Assembly (NCBI RefSeq): GCF_019929345.1
Contig: NZ_JAHZPJ010000013.1
Span: 9,066-73,065, forward strand
DNA: 64,000 bases
Direction of reading: 5' to 3'
Origin: Streptococcus oralis
GTDB lineage: Bacteria; Bacillota; Bacilli; Lactobacillales; Streptococcaceae
Every line of letters begins with the position of its first letter. The first letter of the stretch is position 1. Of the stretch, positions 18,435-27,682 are shown piece after piece. Both the position numbers and the translations under genes were made by a program. Under the pieces are notes generated by a model. It saw nothing but the letters and a program-made list of their open reading frames with translations. It searched no databases and was not told where the DNA came from.

Positions 18435-19397
18435 TCAAATTAACCGAGACAAATCTACTGCAAATCGGTCAACGTCTATCACCAAGTCCCTTCCAGATTT
18501 TTCTATGTAAATCCTTGGGAGACCTTTTGTTAGTATTCTATTTGCATCAGCCCTATCTTGAGGATAGATATAGAACTGTTGACCTTGTGGAAACTGATTT
18601 TGGACTTGCCATTCTTCAAACTCCTTCAAAAATGTCTTATGAGATGGCATACTGACTTCTTCAAACAAGGAATGGTCAAAAAATCGTACCAAACGATATA
18701 GACCATGAATCTCATCCGCAAAGCACTTATCAATTTTTTCATAAGGGTAACCTCGCCTCTGATAGGCTTGGCATAAACTTTGTAAGGACTCACTTAATGC
18801 AACTGCATCTTTTCTTGCCAAGTTTATAAAATACCGAACAGAAAATTCTTCCATACCAGTTCGTTTTTTCTTCCCTAAAAACTGTTGTGCACGCAAGAGA
18901 GACTCGGATAATCTTTCTTCATCTTGATAATAAAGAGCGTATAAAAGATTAATCACATTTTCTGGATAATAAGTTCCTTTCAACAAGGGTAAATCTTTAG
19001 GGATGAATGATGGAATGGCTGAAAAATCGTTACAAGCAAAAGAGGTAAACAAGCCTTTCAAAATCCCAGCTGTGTAAATGGTTCCACTTGCTAACAAACC
19101 GCCTCTCAACAACTCGGTTCTTCCTGTTTGCCATAGAGCATTGTTTAACTGCTTATAATTCCCATCTAAAAACGCAGCATAATAGGCAAAATATTTAATA
19201 TCATCTAGCAATAAGCTACTGTACAATTTTACTCTTAAAACCTTGTCAGACAATACTTTTGAATCGGTCAAATACTTTTCAAAAATTCTTTGGTTTGACT
19301 CTTCAAATTCCTTCCAATCGATCGGATCAGCACAATAACCCCAATCTTCCAAGTGATTGTCACGCATCTTTGGATATTCTTTTATATACTCTCTCAT
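18435..19397 (-). CDS. Hypothetical helical protein
   Basis: A 320-residue soluble protein with no signal peptide and no membrane segment. It is predicted mostly helical, with motifs such as [26 protein letters not shown] and [13 protein letters not shown]. The tandem helical pattern of the middle part vaguely resembles Imm49-type immunity proteins, but this is a guess and no toxin gene is adjacent. It lies alone between hprK and rpsU, and there is no recognisable terminator after it. Confidence 0.75.
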   Translation of the reverse strand: MREYIKEYPKMRDNHLEDWGYCADPIDWKEFEESNQRIFEKYLTDSKVLSDKVLRVKLYSSLLLDDIKYFAYYAAFLDGNYKQLNNALWQTGRTELLRGGLLASGTIYTAGILKGLFTSFACNDFSAIPSFIPKDLPLLKGTYYPENVINLLYALYYQDEERLSESLLRAQQFLGKKKRTGMEEFSVRYFINLARKDAVALSESLQSLCQAYQRRGYPYEKIDKCFADEIHGLYRLVRFFDHSLFEEVSMPSHKTFLKEFEEWQVQNQFPQGQQFYIYPQDRADANRILTKGLPRIYIEKSGRDLVIDVDRFAVDLSRLI

Positions 19398-19423
19398 AAC
19401 AATTTCTTCCTCTAAATACTATG

Positions 19424-19450
19424 CAAAAAAAGACTAGACAAGTCTAGCCT
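19424..19450 (-). terminator. Terminator of rpsU
   Basis: In minus-strand sense GGCTAGAC and GTCTAGTC form the stem with a 2-base loop, followed by seven T. It begins 12 bases after the rpsU stop. Confidence 0.85.
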
Positions 19451-19461
19451 TTCATTTCAAA

Positions 19462-19638
19462 TTAGAATTTTTTACGTTTACGAGCTGCTTCTGATTTACG
19501 TTTACGTTTTACAGAAGGTTTTTCATAGAATTCACGTTTGCGTGTTTCTTGAAGAGTACCAGCTTTAGTAACCGCACGTTTGAAACGACGAAGTGCATCG
19601 TCAAGAGATTCATTCTTACGTACTACTGTTTTAGACAT
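19462..19638 (-). CDS. rpsU: 30S ribosomal protein S21
   Basis: A 58-residue basic protein, [20 protein letters not shown] at the start and an Arg/Lys-rich tail, standard length. The ATG at 19638 is preceded by GGGAG; eight extra in-frame codons upstream are not needed. S21 contacts the 16S rRNA 3' region during initiation. Confidence 0.97.
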
Positions 19639-19778
19639 TTTTTTCACTCCCTTCAAGTTCAAGATCTATTCCATTTTACACGCAAAATGAATATTTGTCA
19701 AGGGAAAACCTACATTTATTCCGATTTTCCGATTCATTAATTACTTTCTTGCCTATACTTTATCAAATCCACTAATTT

Positions 19779-20093
19779 TTACATCAAATCATACAACTTT
19801 GTTACTGCTTGTTCAAAAGGTTCAATATATTCCCAATATTCATCAGGAAGATTCGAAATCTTACTCAAGTCATTGCTGTCAAAATGATATACCAGATGAC
19901 GAAGAATTTGATTTTCAATAAAATGCAAATCCCTCATCTGATCTATACTAATAGAATCGAGCTTTTCTATGTAGCGACATAAATCAGCCAGCGACTGCGA
20001 ATCAAATACTTTTTCCTCGTGTAAATAATAGAGAAAGCTTTGGTTTTCAGCTTTTTTATTATCTTCTATCAAATTCCTATTCTTCGTATTCAT
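19779..20093 (-). CDS. Small hypothetical protein
   Basis: A 104-residue acidic protein starting MNTKNRNLIEDNKKAENQSF. A perfect AGGAGG lies 7 bases before its ATG, so I take it as a separate gene although the same frame stays open upstream into the methyltransferase pseudogene. It is predicted helical (DLCRYIEKLDSIS, FIENQILRHLVYHF) and has no recognised domain. It is co-directional with, and possibly once co-transcribed with, the methyltransferase. Confidence 0.6.
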   Translation of the reverse strand: MNTKNRNLIEDNKKAENQSFLYYLHEEKVFDSQSLADLCRYIEKLDSISIDQMRDLHFIENQILRHLVYHFDSNDLSKISNLPDEYWEYIEPFEQAVTKLYDLM

Positions 20094-20756
20094 TCCGATC
20101 CCTCCTGTAAAAGATTTTAAAAAAGCTACTTTTTTAACAAATCCTTTACGAATTTTATAAAGGATCCATGATTCCTTTCTTTGACTAGTTACGAGCTCAA
20201 ATCCTACTGATAACAAGAATCGTCTAAATGCTTCTTCGCTTTGAACCTTTGGTAAAAAGTAAGACAACTTGTTATATTCACAAGCCAGTAAGAGCATCCC
20301 GTCTGATTTGAGTATTCTTCGAAGTTCCATAAAAGAAGCCTCTAGGTCCCGCCAATGAAAATGAGTTTGAAAGACTGTGATTAAATCAACACTTTCATCA
20401 GAAAAGCCTGTCTCCCTAACGTCTCTTCGTTCAAAATTTAGTTAAGTCATCCCTATCTGTTTGGCTTGAGCTATTGCAGTATATGAAATATCGATTCCAG
20501 TTATGGTACTTTGCGGAAAAGTTTCTTTCAGCAGGATGGTTGAACGACCATTCCCAACTCCTACATCTAAGATTACAGGGTAAAATGTTCTATCCAGATG
20601 ACGAATTGCCCATACAAACATGGGGAGATAGGCTCGATTCCACAATTTCATCATTCGTTTTCCTAGAAAGCCCGAAGGATTCTTTGATTGCTGAATTAAG
20701 CGACTAAACAGAAACATTAAAAGTAAAAAACAAATAAAACCGATTATATAAATCAA
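20094..20756 (-). pseudogene. SAM-dependent methyltransferase broken by an in-frame stop
   Basis: The N-terminal part (TTG start at 20756 with GGGGAGG 8 bases upstream) has a membrane segment, then the SAM motif VILDVGVGNGRST and GIDISYTAIAQAKQIG. A TAA (20442-20444) interrupts it, but the same frame continues after the stop with FERRDVRE, DLITVFQTHFHW and LRRILKSDGMLLLACE, all class I methyltransferase sequence. The break is therefore a single nonsense change, not a frameshift. The frame then runs without a stop into the next small gene. Either a recent pseudogene or, less likely, a readthrough product. Confidence 0.8.
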
Positions 20757-20781
20757 AGTTTGGGCCTCCCCGTATAGCTAT

Positions 20782-20790
20782 ATTATACCA
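20782..20790 (-). promoter_or_regulatory. Extended -10 promoter of the methyltransferase pseudogene
   Basis: On the minus strand TGGTATAAT (core 20782-20787), about 25 bases before the TTG start; no good -35. Confidence 0.5.
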
Positions 20791-20821
20791 CTTTAGCAGG
20801 ATAGTGAACATTTGAAGTAAA

Positions 20822-20852
20822 AAGCCACTCACTCCAAAGAGCAAGTGGTTCT
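20822..20852 (-). terminator. Terminator of nagB
   Basis: In minus-strand sense CCACTTGCTC and GAGTGAGTGG form a stem with one mismatch and a short loop, followed by CTTTTT. Confidence 0.75.
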
Positions 20853-20859
20853 TGTAGTT

Positions 20860-21567
20860 TTACTTTTCAAGCAAGCTGAGCGCCTCAGCATCCGCAATAA
20901 TAGTCACATCAGGGTGGTTTTGTAGGCTGCTTGCTGGTAGACTCTCAGTCACTGGGCCAGATACTGTTCCAGCAATGGCCTCTGCTTTTGACTCACCGTA
21001 AGCAAAGAGAATAATTGACTTGGCATCCAAGATATTTTTAATTCCCATTGAAATGGCTTGAGTTGGAACGTCTTCAATCTTGTCAAAGAAGCGAGCATTG
21101 GCTTCGATTGTAGACTGGTCTAGGTCTACAAGGTGTGTCTGGCTATCAAAAGCAGTTCCTGGCTCATTAAATCCGATATGTCCATTGCGACCAATTCCCA
21201 AGATTTGCAAATCAACAGGATGGTCAGCCAAAATTTGATTGTAGCGTTCTACTTCTTCTTCAGCATTATCCTTAACACCACGTGGCAAGAAGCTTTCCTT
21301 AAATGGTTTTTGGTTGAACAAGTTTTCCTGCATGAAGTAACGGTAAGATTGTGGGTTGTCTCCATCCAGTCCCACATACTCATCAAGGTTTACACTGGTT
21401 AGATTTGAAAAATCAAGGTCACTCTCTACGATTTCCTTGTAAAACTCAAGTGGACTACTCCCTGTCGCAAGTCCTAATGTTTGAGCACCATTGGCCAATT
21501 TTTCCTTCAAAATTTCAAAAGCTACTTTTCCACCTTCGACTTGATTTTCAACTTTAATAACTTTCAT
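20860..21567 (-). CDS. nagB: Glucosamine-6-phosphate deaminase
   Basis: A 235-residue cytoplasmic enzyme turning glucosamine 6-phosphate into fructose 6-phosphate and ammonia. Motifs are [31 protein letters not shown] and [14 protein letters not shown], with the catalytic Asp/His in these. The start MKVIKVENQ at 21567 follows GGAGG. It has its own promoter with a NagR-like operator and a terminator, so it is a single-gene unit divergent from queA. Confidence 0.96.
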   Translation of the reverse strand: MKVIKVENQVEGGKVAFEILKEKLANGAQTLGLATGSSPLEFYKEIVESDLDFSNLTSVNLDEYVGLDGDNPQSYRYFMQENLFNQKPFKESFLPRGVKDNAEEEVERYNQILADHPVDLQILGIGRNGHIGFNEPGTAFDSQTHLVDLDQSTIEANARFFDKIEDVPTQAISMGIKNILDAKSIILFAYGESKAEAIAGTVSGPVTESLPASSLQNHPDVTIIADAEALSLLEK

Positions 21568-21596
21568 CTTTTCATCCTCCATTTTAATCTATATTC

Positions 21597-21625
21597 ATTA
21601 TATGGTATAGACCAATTTTTGTCAA
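21597..21625 (-). promoter_or_regulatory. nagB promoter with NagR-type (dre) operator in the spacer
   Basis: On the minus strand TTGACA (21620-21625), 17-base spacer, TATAAT (21597-21602): consensus in all positions. The spacer contains TGGTCTATACCA (21603-21614), one base from the palindrome TGGTCTAGACCA recognised by GntR-family NagR/DasR regulators. A repressor bound there would cover the promoter. Confidence 0.8.
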
Positions 21626-21672
21626 GTGAAAACGATTTAATTTCTAAAAAAAGAGCGTCTAAACTTGAAACA

Positions 21673-21681
21673 TGTTATAAT
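21673..21681 (+). promoter_or_regulatory. Extended -10 promoter of queA
   Basis: TGTTATAAT with the TATAAT core at about 21676-21681; no clear -35. It lies 25-37 bases before the possible start codons of queA. Confidence 0.55.
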
Positions 21682-21717
21682 GGTTAGGATTAGAACTTAG
21701 AAAGAATGAACAGATAT

Positions 21718-22746
21718 ATGAATACAGCTGATTTTGATTTCCACTTGCCAGAGGAATTGATTGCCCAAACGCCACTTGAAAAACGTGATGCATCCAAACT
21801 ACTTATCGTTAATCGTGAAACGGGAGAGATGCAGGATAAACACTTCCACTCCATTATTGATATGCTGGAACCTGGTGATGCCCTTGTCATGAACGACACC
21901 CGTGTTCTCCCTGCCCGCCTTTATGGTCAAAAGGAAGAAACAGGAGGCCATGTGGAGCTTCTCCTGCTCAAAAATACTAGTGGTGATGAGTGGGAAGTCC
22001 TCGCTAAACCTGCCAAACGTCTCAAGGTTGGCACTCGTGTCAACTTTGGTGATGGTCGCCTCAGTGCTGTCGTTACGGAAGAATTGACCCACGGGGGCCG
22101 CATTGTCCGCTTTGAATACCAAGGAATTTTCCTAGAAGTTTTGGAAAGTCTCGGTGAAATGCCACTCCCACCCTACATCCACGAAAAACTAGATGACCGT
22201 GAACGTTATCAAACGGTCTACGCTAAAGAAAGTGGCTCTGCTGCTGCACCAACTGCTGGTCTGCACTTCACCAAAGAACTGCTGGCAGAAATCCAAGCCA
22301 AAGGTGTCCATTTGGTTTATTTAACGCTCCACGTTGGTTTAGGAACCTTTAGACCCGTTTCTGTTGACAATCTGGACGAACACGAAATGCACTCAGAGTT
22401 CTACCAACTTTGTGATGAAGCCGCAGCCACCCTTCGCTCTGTCAAGGAAAATGGAGGTCGTGTTATCGCTGTTGGAACTACTTCGATCCGCACACTGGAA
22501 ACCATCGGTTCCAAGTTTGATGGGCAAATCCAAGCAGATTCTGGCTGGACCAATATCTTTATCAAGCCTGGTTACGAGTGGAAGGTTGTTGATGCCTTCT
22601 CAACCAACTTCCATCTGCCAAAATCAACCCTCGTCATGCTAGTTTCTGCCTTTGCAGGCCGTGACTTAGTCCTAGATGCTTACCACCACGCGATTCAAGA
22701 ACACTACCGCTTCTTCAGTTTTGGTGATGCCATGTTTATCTATTAA
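21718..22746 (+). CDS. queA: S-adenosylmethionine:tRNA ribosyltransferase-isomerase
   Basis: A 342-residue enzyme that adds the epoxycyclopentane-precursor ring from SAM to 7-aminomethyl-7-deazaguanine in tRNA (queuosine pathway). The family-defining stretches are [14 protein letters not shown] at the start, [14 protein letters not shown], and [14 protein letters not shown], and the C terminus [11 protein letters not shown]. Start choice: MNTADFDF at 21718 fits the family; an in-frame ATG at 21706 adds four residues and neither has a strong binding site. Confidence 0.95.
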   Translation: MNTADFDFHLPEELIAQTPLEKRDASKLLIVNRETGEMQDKHFHSIIDMLEPGDALVMNDTRVLPARLYGQKEETGGHVELLLLKNTSGDEWEVLAKPAKRLKVGTRVNFGDGRLSAVVTEELTHGGRIVRFEYQGIFLEVLESLGEMPLPPYIHEKLDDRERYQTVYAKESGSAAAPTAGLHFTKELLAEIQAKGVHLVYLTLHVGLGTFRPVSVDNLDEHEMHSEFYQLCDEAAATLRSVKENGGRVIAVGTTSIRTLETIGSKFDGQIQADSGWTNIFIKPGYEWKVVDAFSTNFHLPKSTLVMLVSAFAGRDLVLDAYHHAIQEHYRFFSFGDAMFIY

Positions 22747-22768
22747 AAAGACTTACACGGACGTATGA

Positions 22769-22813
22769 ACTGCACCCCAAAAGTTAGACAGAGATCTAAC
22801 TTTTAGGGTCAGT
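22769..22813. repeat. Inverted repeat resembling two abutted IS ends
   Basis: ACTGCACCCCAAAAGTTAGA (22769-22788) and TCTAACTTTTAGGGTCAGT (22795-22813) pair with one bulge and one mismatch around a 6-base loop. The motif CACCCCAAAAGTTAGA resembles the terminal repeats of IS3-family (IS861/IS150-like) elements. No transposase sequence remains. It could also serve as a terminator for queA. Confidence 0.5.
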
Positions 22814-22819
22814 ACAGAT

Positions 22820-22981
22820 TTAACTCGCTCTCTTATTTCCACGCTCATGAAAAAGAGGTCCACCAGACCCAACTCACTCCCTCGTTTCAATCAAAGCTCG
22901 TGAAAAAAAGACCCGTCAGGGTCTTAATTCGCTTTCTTATTTTCAAACTCATGAAAAAGAGGTCCACTGGACCTCTTTTTT
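22820..22981. repeat. Three degenerate tandem units, each with a hairpin
   Basis: Three units of about 50-56 bases each share the pattern aactcgctctcttatt ... ctcatgaaaaagaggtcc. They begin near 22820, 22870 and 22926. Units 2 and 3 hold their own inverted repeats (AGACCCgtcaGGGTCT and AAGAGGTCCactGGACCTCTT). The last hairpin is followed by T and overlaps the rpsR stop. The array looks like a terminator multiplied by local duplication. Confidence 0.65.
22954..22981. terminator. Terminator of the rpsF-ssb-rpsR operon
   Basis: AAAAAGAGGTCC and GGACCTCTTTTT pair perfectly over 12 bases around a 3-4 base loop. It can act in both directions. Confidence 0.85.
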
Positions 22982-23219
22982 AATCTTCGTTTACGAAAGG
23001 CATCAAAGCCATTACGCGAGCGCGTTTGATAGCTGTTGTTACTTTACGTTGGTTTTTAGCTGAAGTTCCAGTTACACGACGTGGAAGGATTTTCCCACGT
23101 TCTGAAACGAAACGGCTAAGAAGCTCAGTATCTTTGTAATCAACATATTCAATTTTGTTTGCTGCGATGTAATCAACTTTTTTACGGCGTTTGAATCCGC
23201 CACGACGTTGTTGAGCCAT
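22980..23219 (-). CDS. rpsR: 30S ribosomal protein S18
   Basis: A 79-residue basic protein ([20 protein letters not shown] ..., [20 protein letters not shown]), normal length. It binds S6 on the 16S rRNA platform. It is the third gene of the operon with rpsF and ssb, 31 bases after ssb. Confidence 0.97.
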   Translation of the reverse strand: MAQQRRGGFKRRKKVDYIAANKIEYVDYKDTELLSRFVSERGKILPRRVTGTSAKNQRKVTTAIKRARVMALMPFVNED

Positions 23220-23250
23220 GTTTTTTCTCCTTTATAGTTTTAATTGTCCA

Positions 23251-23721
23251 TTAGAATGGTAAATCATCATCTGAAATATCCAACGGATTGGTTGCTCCAA
23301 ATGGATTTTCATCACGTGAAAAGTCTGGTACTGATTGCGTAGGTGCTGTATAACTAGCAGTTGATGCAGAATAAGCTCCACCTGTATGTCCTTCACGCAC
23401 GCTACGGCTTTCCAACATTTGGAAATTGTCAGCCACGACTTCTGTTACGTAGACACGTTGTCCTTGCTGGTTATCGTAACTACGAGTCTGAATACGACCG
23501 GTAATCCCGATAAGAGAGCCTTTTTTAGCCCAGTTAGCAAGATTTTCAGCCTGTTGGCGCCACATAACGATATTGATGAAATCAGCCTCACGTTCGCCAT
23601 TTTGACTCTTGAATGTACGGTTTACTGCAAGAGTAAAAGTCGCAACTGCTACATTTGATGGGGTATAACGCAACTCAGCGTCACGTGTCATACGCCCTAC
23701 AAGTACAACATTGTTAATCAT
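23251..23721 (-). CDS. ssb: Single-stranded DNA-binding protein
   Basis: A 156-residue protein with an OB fold in residues 1-105 ([43 protein letters not shown]) and a flexible Ser/Thr/Pro-rich tail that ends in the acidic DISDDDLPF tip, which recruits replication and repair partners. It lies between rpsF and rpsR, as in most firmicutes. Confidence 0.97.
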   Translation of the reverse strand: MINNVVLVGRMTRDAELRYTPSNVAVATFTLAVNRTFKSQNGEREADFINIVMWRQQAENLANWAKKGSLIGITGRIQTRSYDNQQGQRVYVTEVVADNFQMLESRSVREGHTGGAYSASTASYTAPTQSVPDFSRDENPFGATNPLDISDDDLPF

Positions 23722-23732
23722 AATTTACCTTC

Positions 23733-24023
23733 TTACGCGTCAAGTTTGACGATCATGTGACGAAGAATGTCAGCGTTGATTTTTGAAAGACGGTCAAACT
23801 CTTTAAGAGCTACGTCGTCGTTAGCTTCAACGTTAACGATGTGGTAAAGTCCTTCGCGGAAATCTTGGATTTCGTATGCAAGACGACGTTTTTCCCATGA
23901 TTTTGATTCAACAACAGTTGCACCGTTGTCAGTCAAGATAGAGTCAAAACGTGCTACCAAAGCGTTTTTCGCTTCTTCTTCAATGTTTGGACGAATGATA
24001 TAAAGAATTTCGTATTTAGCCAT
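23733..24023 (-). CDS. rpsF: 30S ribosomal protein S6
   Basis: A 96-residue protein of normal length ([40 protein letters not shown]). It pairs with S18. It is the first gene of the operon; AGGAGG lies before the ATG. Confidence 0.97.
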   Translation of the reverse strand: MAKYEILYIIRPNIEEEAKNALVARFDSILTDNGATVVESKSWEKRRLAYEIQDFREGLYHIVNVEANDDVALKEFDRLSKINADILRHMIVKLDA

Positions 24024-24126
24024 TGATATGTTCCTCCTTTTGGTCTAATGACCCCTAGTCTTTGCAAGGGGTAAGTGAGGTTTGCTCACAATAAACTATT
24101 ATACTAGAAAAACTGATAGATAGCAA
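24024..24126 (-). promoter_or_regulatory. rpsF operon promoter and structured 5' leader
   Basis: On the minus strand TTGCTA (24121-24126), 17 bases, TATAAT (24098-24103). The leader of about 70 bases forms two hairpins: GTGAG/CTCAC (24075-24089) and ACCCCT/AGGGGT (24051-24072). Bacterial rpsF leaders often bind the S6:S18 dimer for feedback. The typical CCG of that motif is not evident here, so the regulatory role is inference. Confidence 0.55.
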
Positions 24127-24136
24127 GATAAAAGTG

Positions 24137-24165
24137 AAAAAAGAAGATAAAATTATCTTCTTTTT
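24137..24165 (-). terminator. Terminator of asnS
   Basis: In minus-strand sense AAAAAGAAGATAA and TTATCTTCTTTTT pair perfectly with a short loop; it ends in a T run 7 bases after the stop codon. Confidence 0.85.
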
Positions 24166-24171
24166 ACTAGT

Positions 24172-25515
24172 TTATGGTTTGATACGGTGCAACATACGTG
24201 GGAATGGAATAGCTTCACGGATATGTTTTGTTCCAGCTGCGAAGGTTACCATACGCTCTATACCGATACCAAATCCTCCGTGAGGAACTGTTCCGTATTT
24301 GCGAAGGTCAAGGTAGAATTCATATTCTGTACGATCCATTCCAAGTTCTTCCATTTTAGCGACAAGGGCATCGTAGTCTTCCTCACGCATAGATCCACCG
24401 ATGATTTCTCCATAACCTTCTGGTGCCAGCAAGTCTGCACAAAGCACGCGCTCCGGATTTCCAGGAACTGGTTTCATGTAGAAGGCCTTGATAGCTGCTG
24501 GGTAGTTCATGACAAATGTTGGCACACCAAAGTGGTTTGAAATCCATGTTTCGTGTGGTGAACCAAAGTCATCTCCATGCTCAAGATGCTCGTAGTCAGC
24601 ATCTTCATCATTTTCATGCTCTTGCAAAAGGTCAATGGCTTGATCGTAAGTGATGCGTTTGAATGGCTCTGCAATGTAGCGTTTCAAAAGCTCCGTATCA
24701 CGTTCCAAGGTTTCCAAGGCTTGAGGCGCACGATCAAGGACACCTTGAAGAAGGGCTTTTACGTAAGCTTCTTGCAAGTCAAGTGACTCATCGTGTGTCA
24801 AGTAGGAGTACTCCGCATCCATCATCCAGAACTCAGTCAAGTGACGGCGCGTTTTTGATTTTTCAGCACGGAATACTGGACCAAAGTCAAAGACACGACC
24901 AAGAGCCATAGCTCCTGCTTCTAGGTAAAGCTGACCTGATTGGCTCAAGTAGGCTGGTGTTCCAAAGTAGTCTGTTTCAAAGAGTTCTGTTGAATCTTCT
25001 GCTGCATTTCCTGAAAGAATTGGGCTATCAAATTTCATGAAACCATTCTTGTCAAAGAACTCATAGGTTGCATAAATTATGGCGTTACGGATTTGCATAA
25101 CAGCCACTTGCTTACGAGAGCGGAGCCACAAGTGACGGTTGTCCATCAAGAAGTCTGTTCCGTGTTCTTTTGGTGTGATTGGGTAGTCTTGAGATTCACC
25201 GATCACTTCGATGTCTGTAATATCCAACTCATAGCCAAACTTAGAACGTTCGTCTTCTTTGACAATTCCTGTCACATAAACAGAAGTTTCTTGGCTTAGG
25301 CGTTTAATCGTATCAAACTTCTCAAGTCCCACTTCTTCACCAAATTTTTCTACAAAGTTTGGTTTAAAGGCTACACCTTGGAAAAAGGCAGTTCCATCAC
25401 GCAATTGCAAGAAGGCAATTTTCCCTTTTCCAGATTTGTTGGCAACCCAGGCTCCGATGGTCACTTCTTGACCAACATAATCTTTTACATCGATAATTGT
25501 TACACGTTTTGTCAT
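24172..25515 (-). CDS. asnS: Asparaginyl-tRNA synthetase
   Basis: A 447-residue class IIb synthetase. An N-terminal OB-fold anticodon-binding domain (about 1-115) is followed by the catalytic core: motif 2 is in [19 protein letters not shown] and motif 3 is [12 protein letters not shown]. Length is normal. It is the last of four co-directional genes (tseB-like, aspC, VOC, asnS), 13 bases after the VOC gene. Confidence 0.97.
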   Translation of the reverse strand: MTKRVTIIDVKDYVGQEVTIGAWVANKSGKGKIAFLQLRDGTAFFQGVAFKPNFVEKFGEEVGLEKFDTIKRLSQETSVYVTGIVKEDERSKFGYELDITDIEVIGESQDYPITPKEHGTDFLMDNRHLWLRSRKQVAVMQIRNAIIYATYEFFDKNGFMKFDSPILSGNAAEDSTELFETDYFGTPAYLSQSGQLYLEAGAMALGRVFDFGPVFRAEKSKTRRHLTEFWMMDAEYSYLTHDESLDLQEAYVKALLQGVLDRAPQALETLERDTELLKRYIAEPFKRITYDQAIDLLQEHENDEDADYEHLEHGDDFGSPHETWISNHFGVPTFVMNYPAAIKAFYMKPVPGNPERVLCADLLAPEGYGEIIGGSMREEDYDALVAKMEELGMDRTEYEFYLDLRKYGTVPHGGFGIGIERMVTFAAGTKHIREAIPFPRMLHRIKP

Positions 25516-25528
25516 TATTTTTCCTTTT

Positions 25529-25897
25529 CTATTCTTCTTTATGGCAAACTGCCTCTATGTTATTTCCATCTGGGTCAATAATAAACGCAGCATAGTAAGG
25601 CTGATGATATTGAGGACGAATACCTGGACGACCATTATCTTGACCACCAGCTAAAAGACCAGCTTCATAAAAAGCATCTACCTGCTCCCTCGACTCTACA
25701 TTAAAAGCAAAGTGAGTCGGATCAGATTCCCCTTGACTCAACCAAAAATCACCCGCTGGAGCAGTTCGAGATTCTGCAAAACTGACTGCCTGAGGAATAT
25801 CAAATACTATTTTATATCCCAAAGGAGCCAAAGTTTTCTGATAAAAAACTTTACTAATCTCTAAATTACTAACTTGAATTCCAAAATGATCTATCAT
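25529..25897 (-). CDS. VOC (glyoxalase/bleomycin resistance fold) family protein
   Basis: A 122-residue protein with two beta-alpha-beta-beta-beta units of the vicinal oxygen chelate fold. Metal-ligand positions are seen in [13 protein letters not shown] (His), THFAFNVES (His) and [10 protein letters not shown] (Glu). Substrate unknown. Its ATG overlaps the stop of aspC by one base, a sign of coupled translation. Confidence 0.88.
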   Translation of the reverse strand: MIDHFGIQVSNLEISKVFYQKTLAPLGYKIVFDIPQAVSFAESRTAPAGDFWLSQGESDPTHFAFNVESREQVDAFYEAGLLAGGQDNGRPGIRPQYHQPYYAAFIIDPDGNNIEAVCHKEE

Positions 25898-27078
25898 TAT
25901 GATTCCTCCATAAATTGATGCAAACGACGAATAGCTTCTTTTAATGTATCCAAGTCTGTGGCATAGCTGAGACGAACATTTTCTGGTGCTCCAAATCCAG
26001 CTCCTGTAATCAAGGCAAGGCCGACTTCTTCGAGAATAGCCGTTGTAAACTCTGTCACATCAGTATAACCCTTCATCTCCATCGCTTTTTTAACATTTGG
26101 GAAAAGATAGAAGGCTCCTTGGGGCTTGACAACTTCAAATCCTGGCACTTGGCACAAGAGAGAATAAATGGTATTCAAGCGCTCTTCAAAGGCTTGGCGC
26201 ATGGTTTCAACAGAGTCTTGCGGTCCAGTCAGCGCCTCAATCGTTGCATATTGAGATACTGCTGTCAGATTTGAAGTCGTTTGTCCTGTTAGTTTGCTCA
26301 TGGCAGCAATAATTTCAGGATTTCCCACAGCATAACCTACCCGCCAACCAGTCATGGCATAGGCCTTAGATACACCGTTAATCACGATGGTTTGCTTACG
26401 AATGGCTTCTGACAGACTAGAGATTGGAACAAATTCGTTCCCGTTATAAACCAGACGACCGTAAATATCATCTGCTAGGATAAGGACATCATGCGCAACA
26501 GCCCAATTTCCGATGGCCAAGAGTTCCTCACGAGAGTAAATCATACCGGTAGGATTCGAAGGTGAATTGAGAACCAAGACCTTAGTCTTATCTGTTCGGG
26601 CTACTTCTAGCTGCTCTACTGTTACTTTAAAGTGATTGTCTTCCTTGGCCTGGACAAAGACTGGCACTCCTTCTGCCATTTTGACTTGATCTCCATAGCT
26701 GACCCAGTATGGTGTAGGAATGATGACCTCATCACCTGGATTGACCACAGCCATAAAGAAGGTGTAGAGAGAGAACTTGGCACCAGTGGCAAAGGTAACC
26801 TCGTTGGCTGCTACAGAATACCCATAATGGCGTTCAAAATAGGTATTAACCGCTGCTTTTAACTCTGGTAGGCCTGAAGCAACTGTATAAAAGGAAGCTC
26901 GTCCATCTCGAATCGCTTCTACCGCTGCATCCTGAATGTTTTCAGGAGTATGAAAATCAGGCTGTCCCAAGGTTAAGAAAAGAACATCCTTTCCTTGAGC
27001 TTTTAATGCTTTGGCTCTTGCATCACTAGCTAGAGTGACGCTTTCTTCCATTTCTAGTACACGTTTGGATAGTTTCAT
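25897..27078 (-). CDS. aspC: Aspartate/aromatic aminotransferase, class I
   Basis: A 393-residue PLP enzyme of fold type I, subgroup I-gamma. The PLP lysine lies in INGVSKAYAMTGWRVGY, with the substrate-carboxylate Arg in the same stretch and at ENVRLSYA near the C terminus. Other conserved parts are FLTLGQPDFHTP and NSPSNPTGMIYS. It likely makes aspartate from oxaloacetate and glutamate, feeding the neighbouring asparaginyl-tRNA synthetase indirectly. Confidence 0.93.
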   Translation of the reverse strand: MKLSKRVLEMEESVTLASDARAKALKAQGKDVLFLTLGQPDFHTPENIQDAAVEAIRDGRASFYTVASGLPELKAAVNTYFERHYGYSVAANEVTFATGAKFSLYTFFMAVVNPGDEVIIPTPYWVSYGDQVKMAEGVPVFVQAKEDNHFKVTVEQLEVARTDKTKVLVLNSPSNPTGMIYSREELLAIGNWAVAHDVLILADDIYGRLVYNGNEFVPISSLSEAIRKQTIVINGVSKAYAMTGWRVGYAVGNPEIIAAMSKLTGQTTSNLTAVSQYATIEALTGPQDSVETMRQAFEERLNTIYSLLCQVPGFEVVKPQGAFYLFPNVKKAMEMKGYTDVTEFTTAILEEVGLALITGAGFGAPENVRLSYATDLDTLKEAIRRLHQFMEES

Positions 27079-27087
27079 ATGCCCTCC

Positions 27088-27564
27088 TTATTGGATCACT
27101 GCTCCTGTTTCAAAGTCGACCAGATAGTACTGGTTTCCTGACTTGACTTCCCAAATCGGCTTATCCTGATAACGACCAAAGGTAATCTTGTCAATGTCGC
27201 TAGCTCCTTTTTCCCTCGAAATCGTCGCTGCCTTGTCTTGAGAAATCCCCTTATCTAGCTGATAAACATAAATCTTGTGGTCATTCTTTTCAATCAGTAC
27301 CGCAATGCCCTCTTGCTTTTTATTATGCCCCATAACGCTGTAATAACCTTCGAGTCCATTATAAAAATCAACCTGATCCGCCTTTTCCAATTCTGCATAC
27401 TGCTTGGCTAGTTTTTCTCCTTCAACTCTAGCATCTTGATAGGGTTTCATACTGAGAGATATCAGGTAAAGAAAGGAGGTCGTCATGACTAGTAGTACCA
27501 GAGCAATGCCGATTCCATACTGTAAAAGTAGCTTGTTTTTTGCTTTTTTCTGTCTTAGTTTCAC
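27088..27564 (-). CDS. TseB/YpmB-like membrane-anchored protein (DUF5590)
   Basis: A 158-residue protein with one N-terminal transmembrane segment (about 14-35) and an extracellular part with two PepSY-like strands (KADQVDFYNGLEGYYSVMGHN, ISREKGASDIDKITFGRYQDKPIWEVK). It matches the YpmB/TseB group, which in Bacillus modulates PBP2A; that role here is inference. The conserved order ypmB-aspB-asnS supports the call. Confidence 0.85.
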   Translation of the reverse strand: MKLRQKKAKNKLLLQYGIGIALVLLVMTTSFLYLISLSMKPYQDARVEGEKLAKQYAELEKADQVDFYNGLEGYYSVMGHNKKQEGIAVLIEKNDHKIYVYQLDKGISQDKAATISREKGASDIDKITFGRYQDKPIWEVKSGNQYYLVDFETGAVIQ

Positions 27565-27682
27565 TCGTCTATTTTACCATCTCTCCTCCTTTATTACAAG
27601 TGAAGACAGGAACATTCTAAGATTCTTTTCCTATAAAATATAAGTTCTTGTTTTTCTCTCTCATTATTGATAAAATAGCCTT

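Noticed and set aside
19779..20330. One 183-codon frame as a single gene
   Set aside because: It joins the end of the broken methyltransferase to a separate small gene that has its own AGGAGG and ATG at 20093.
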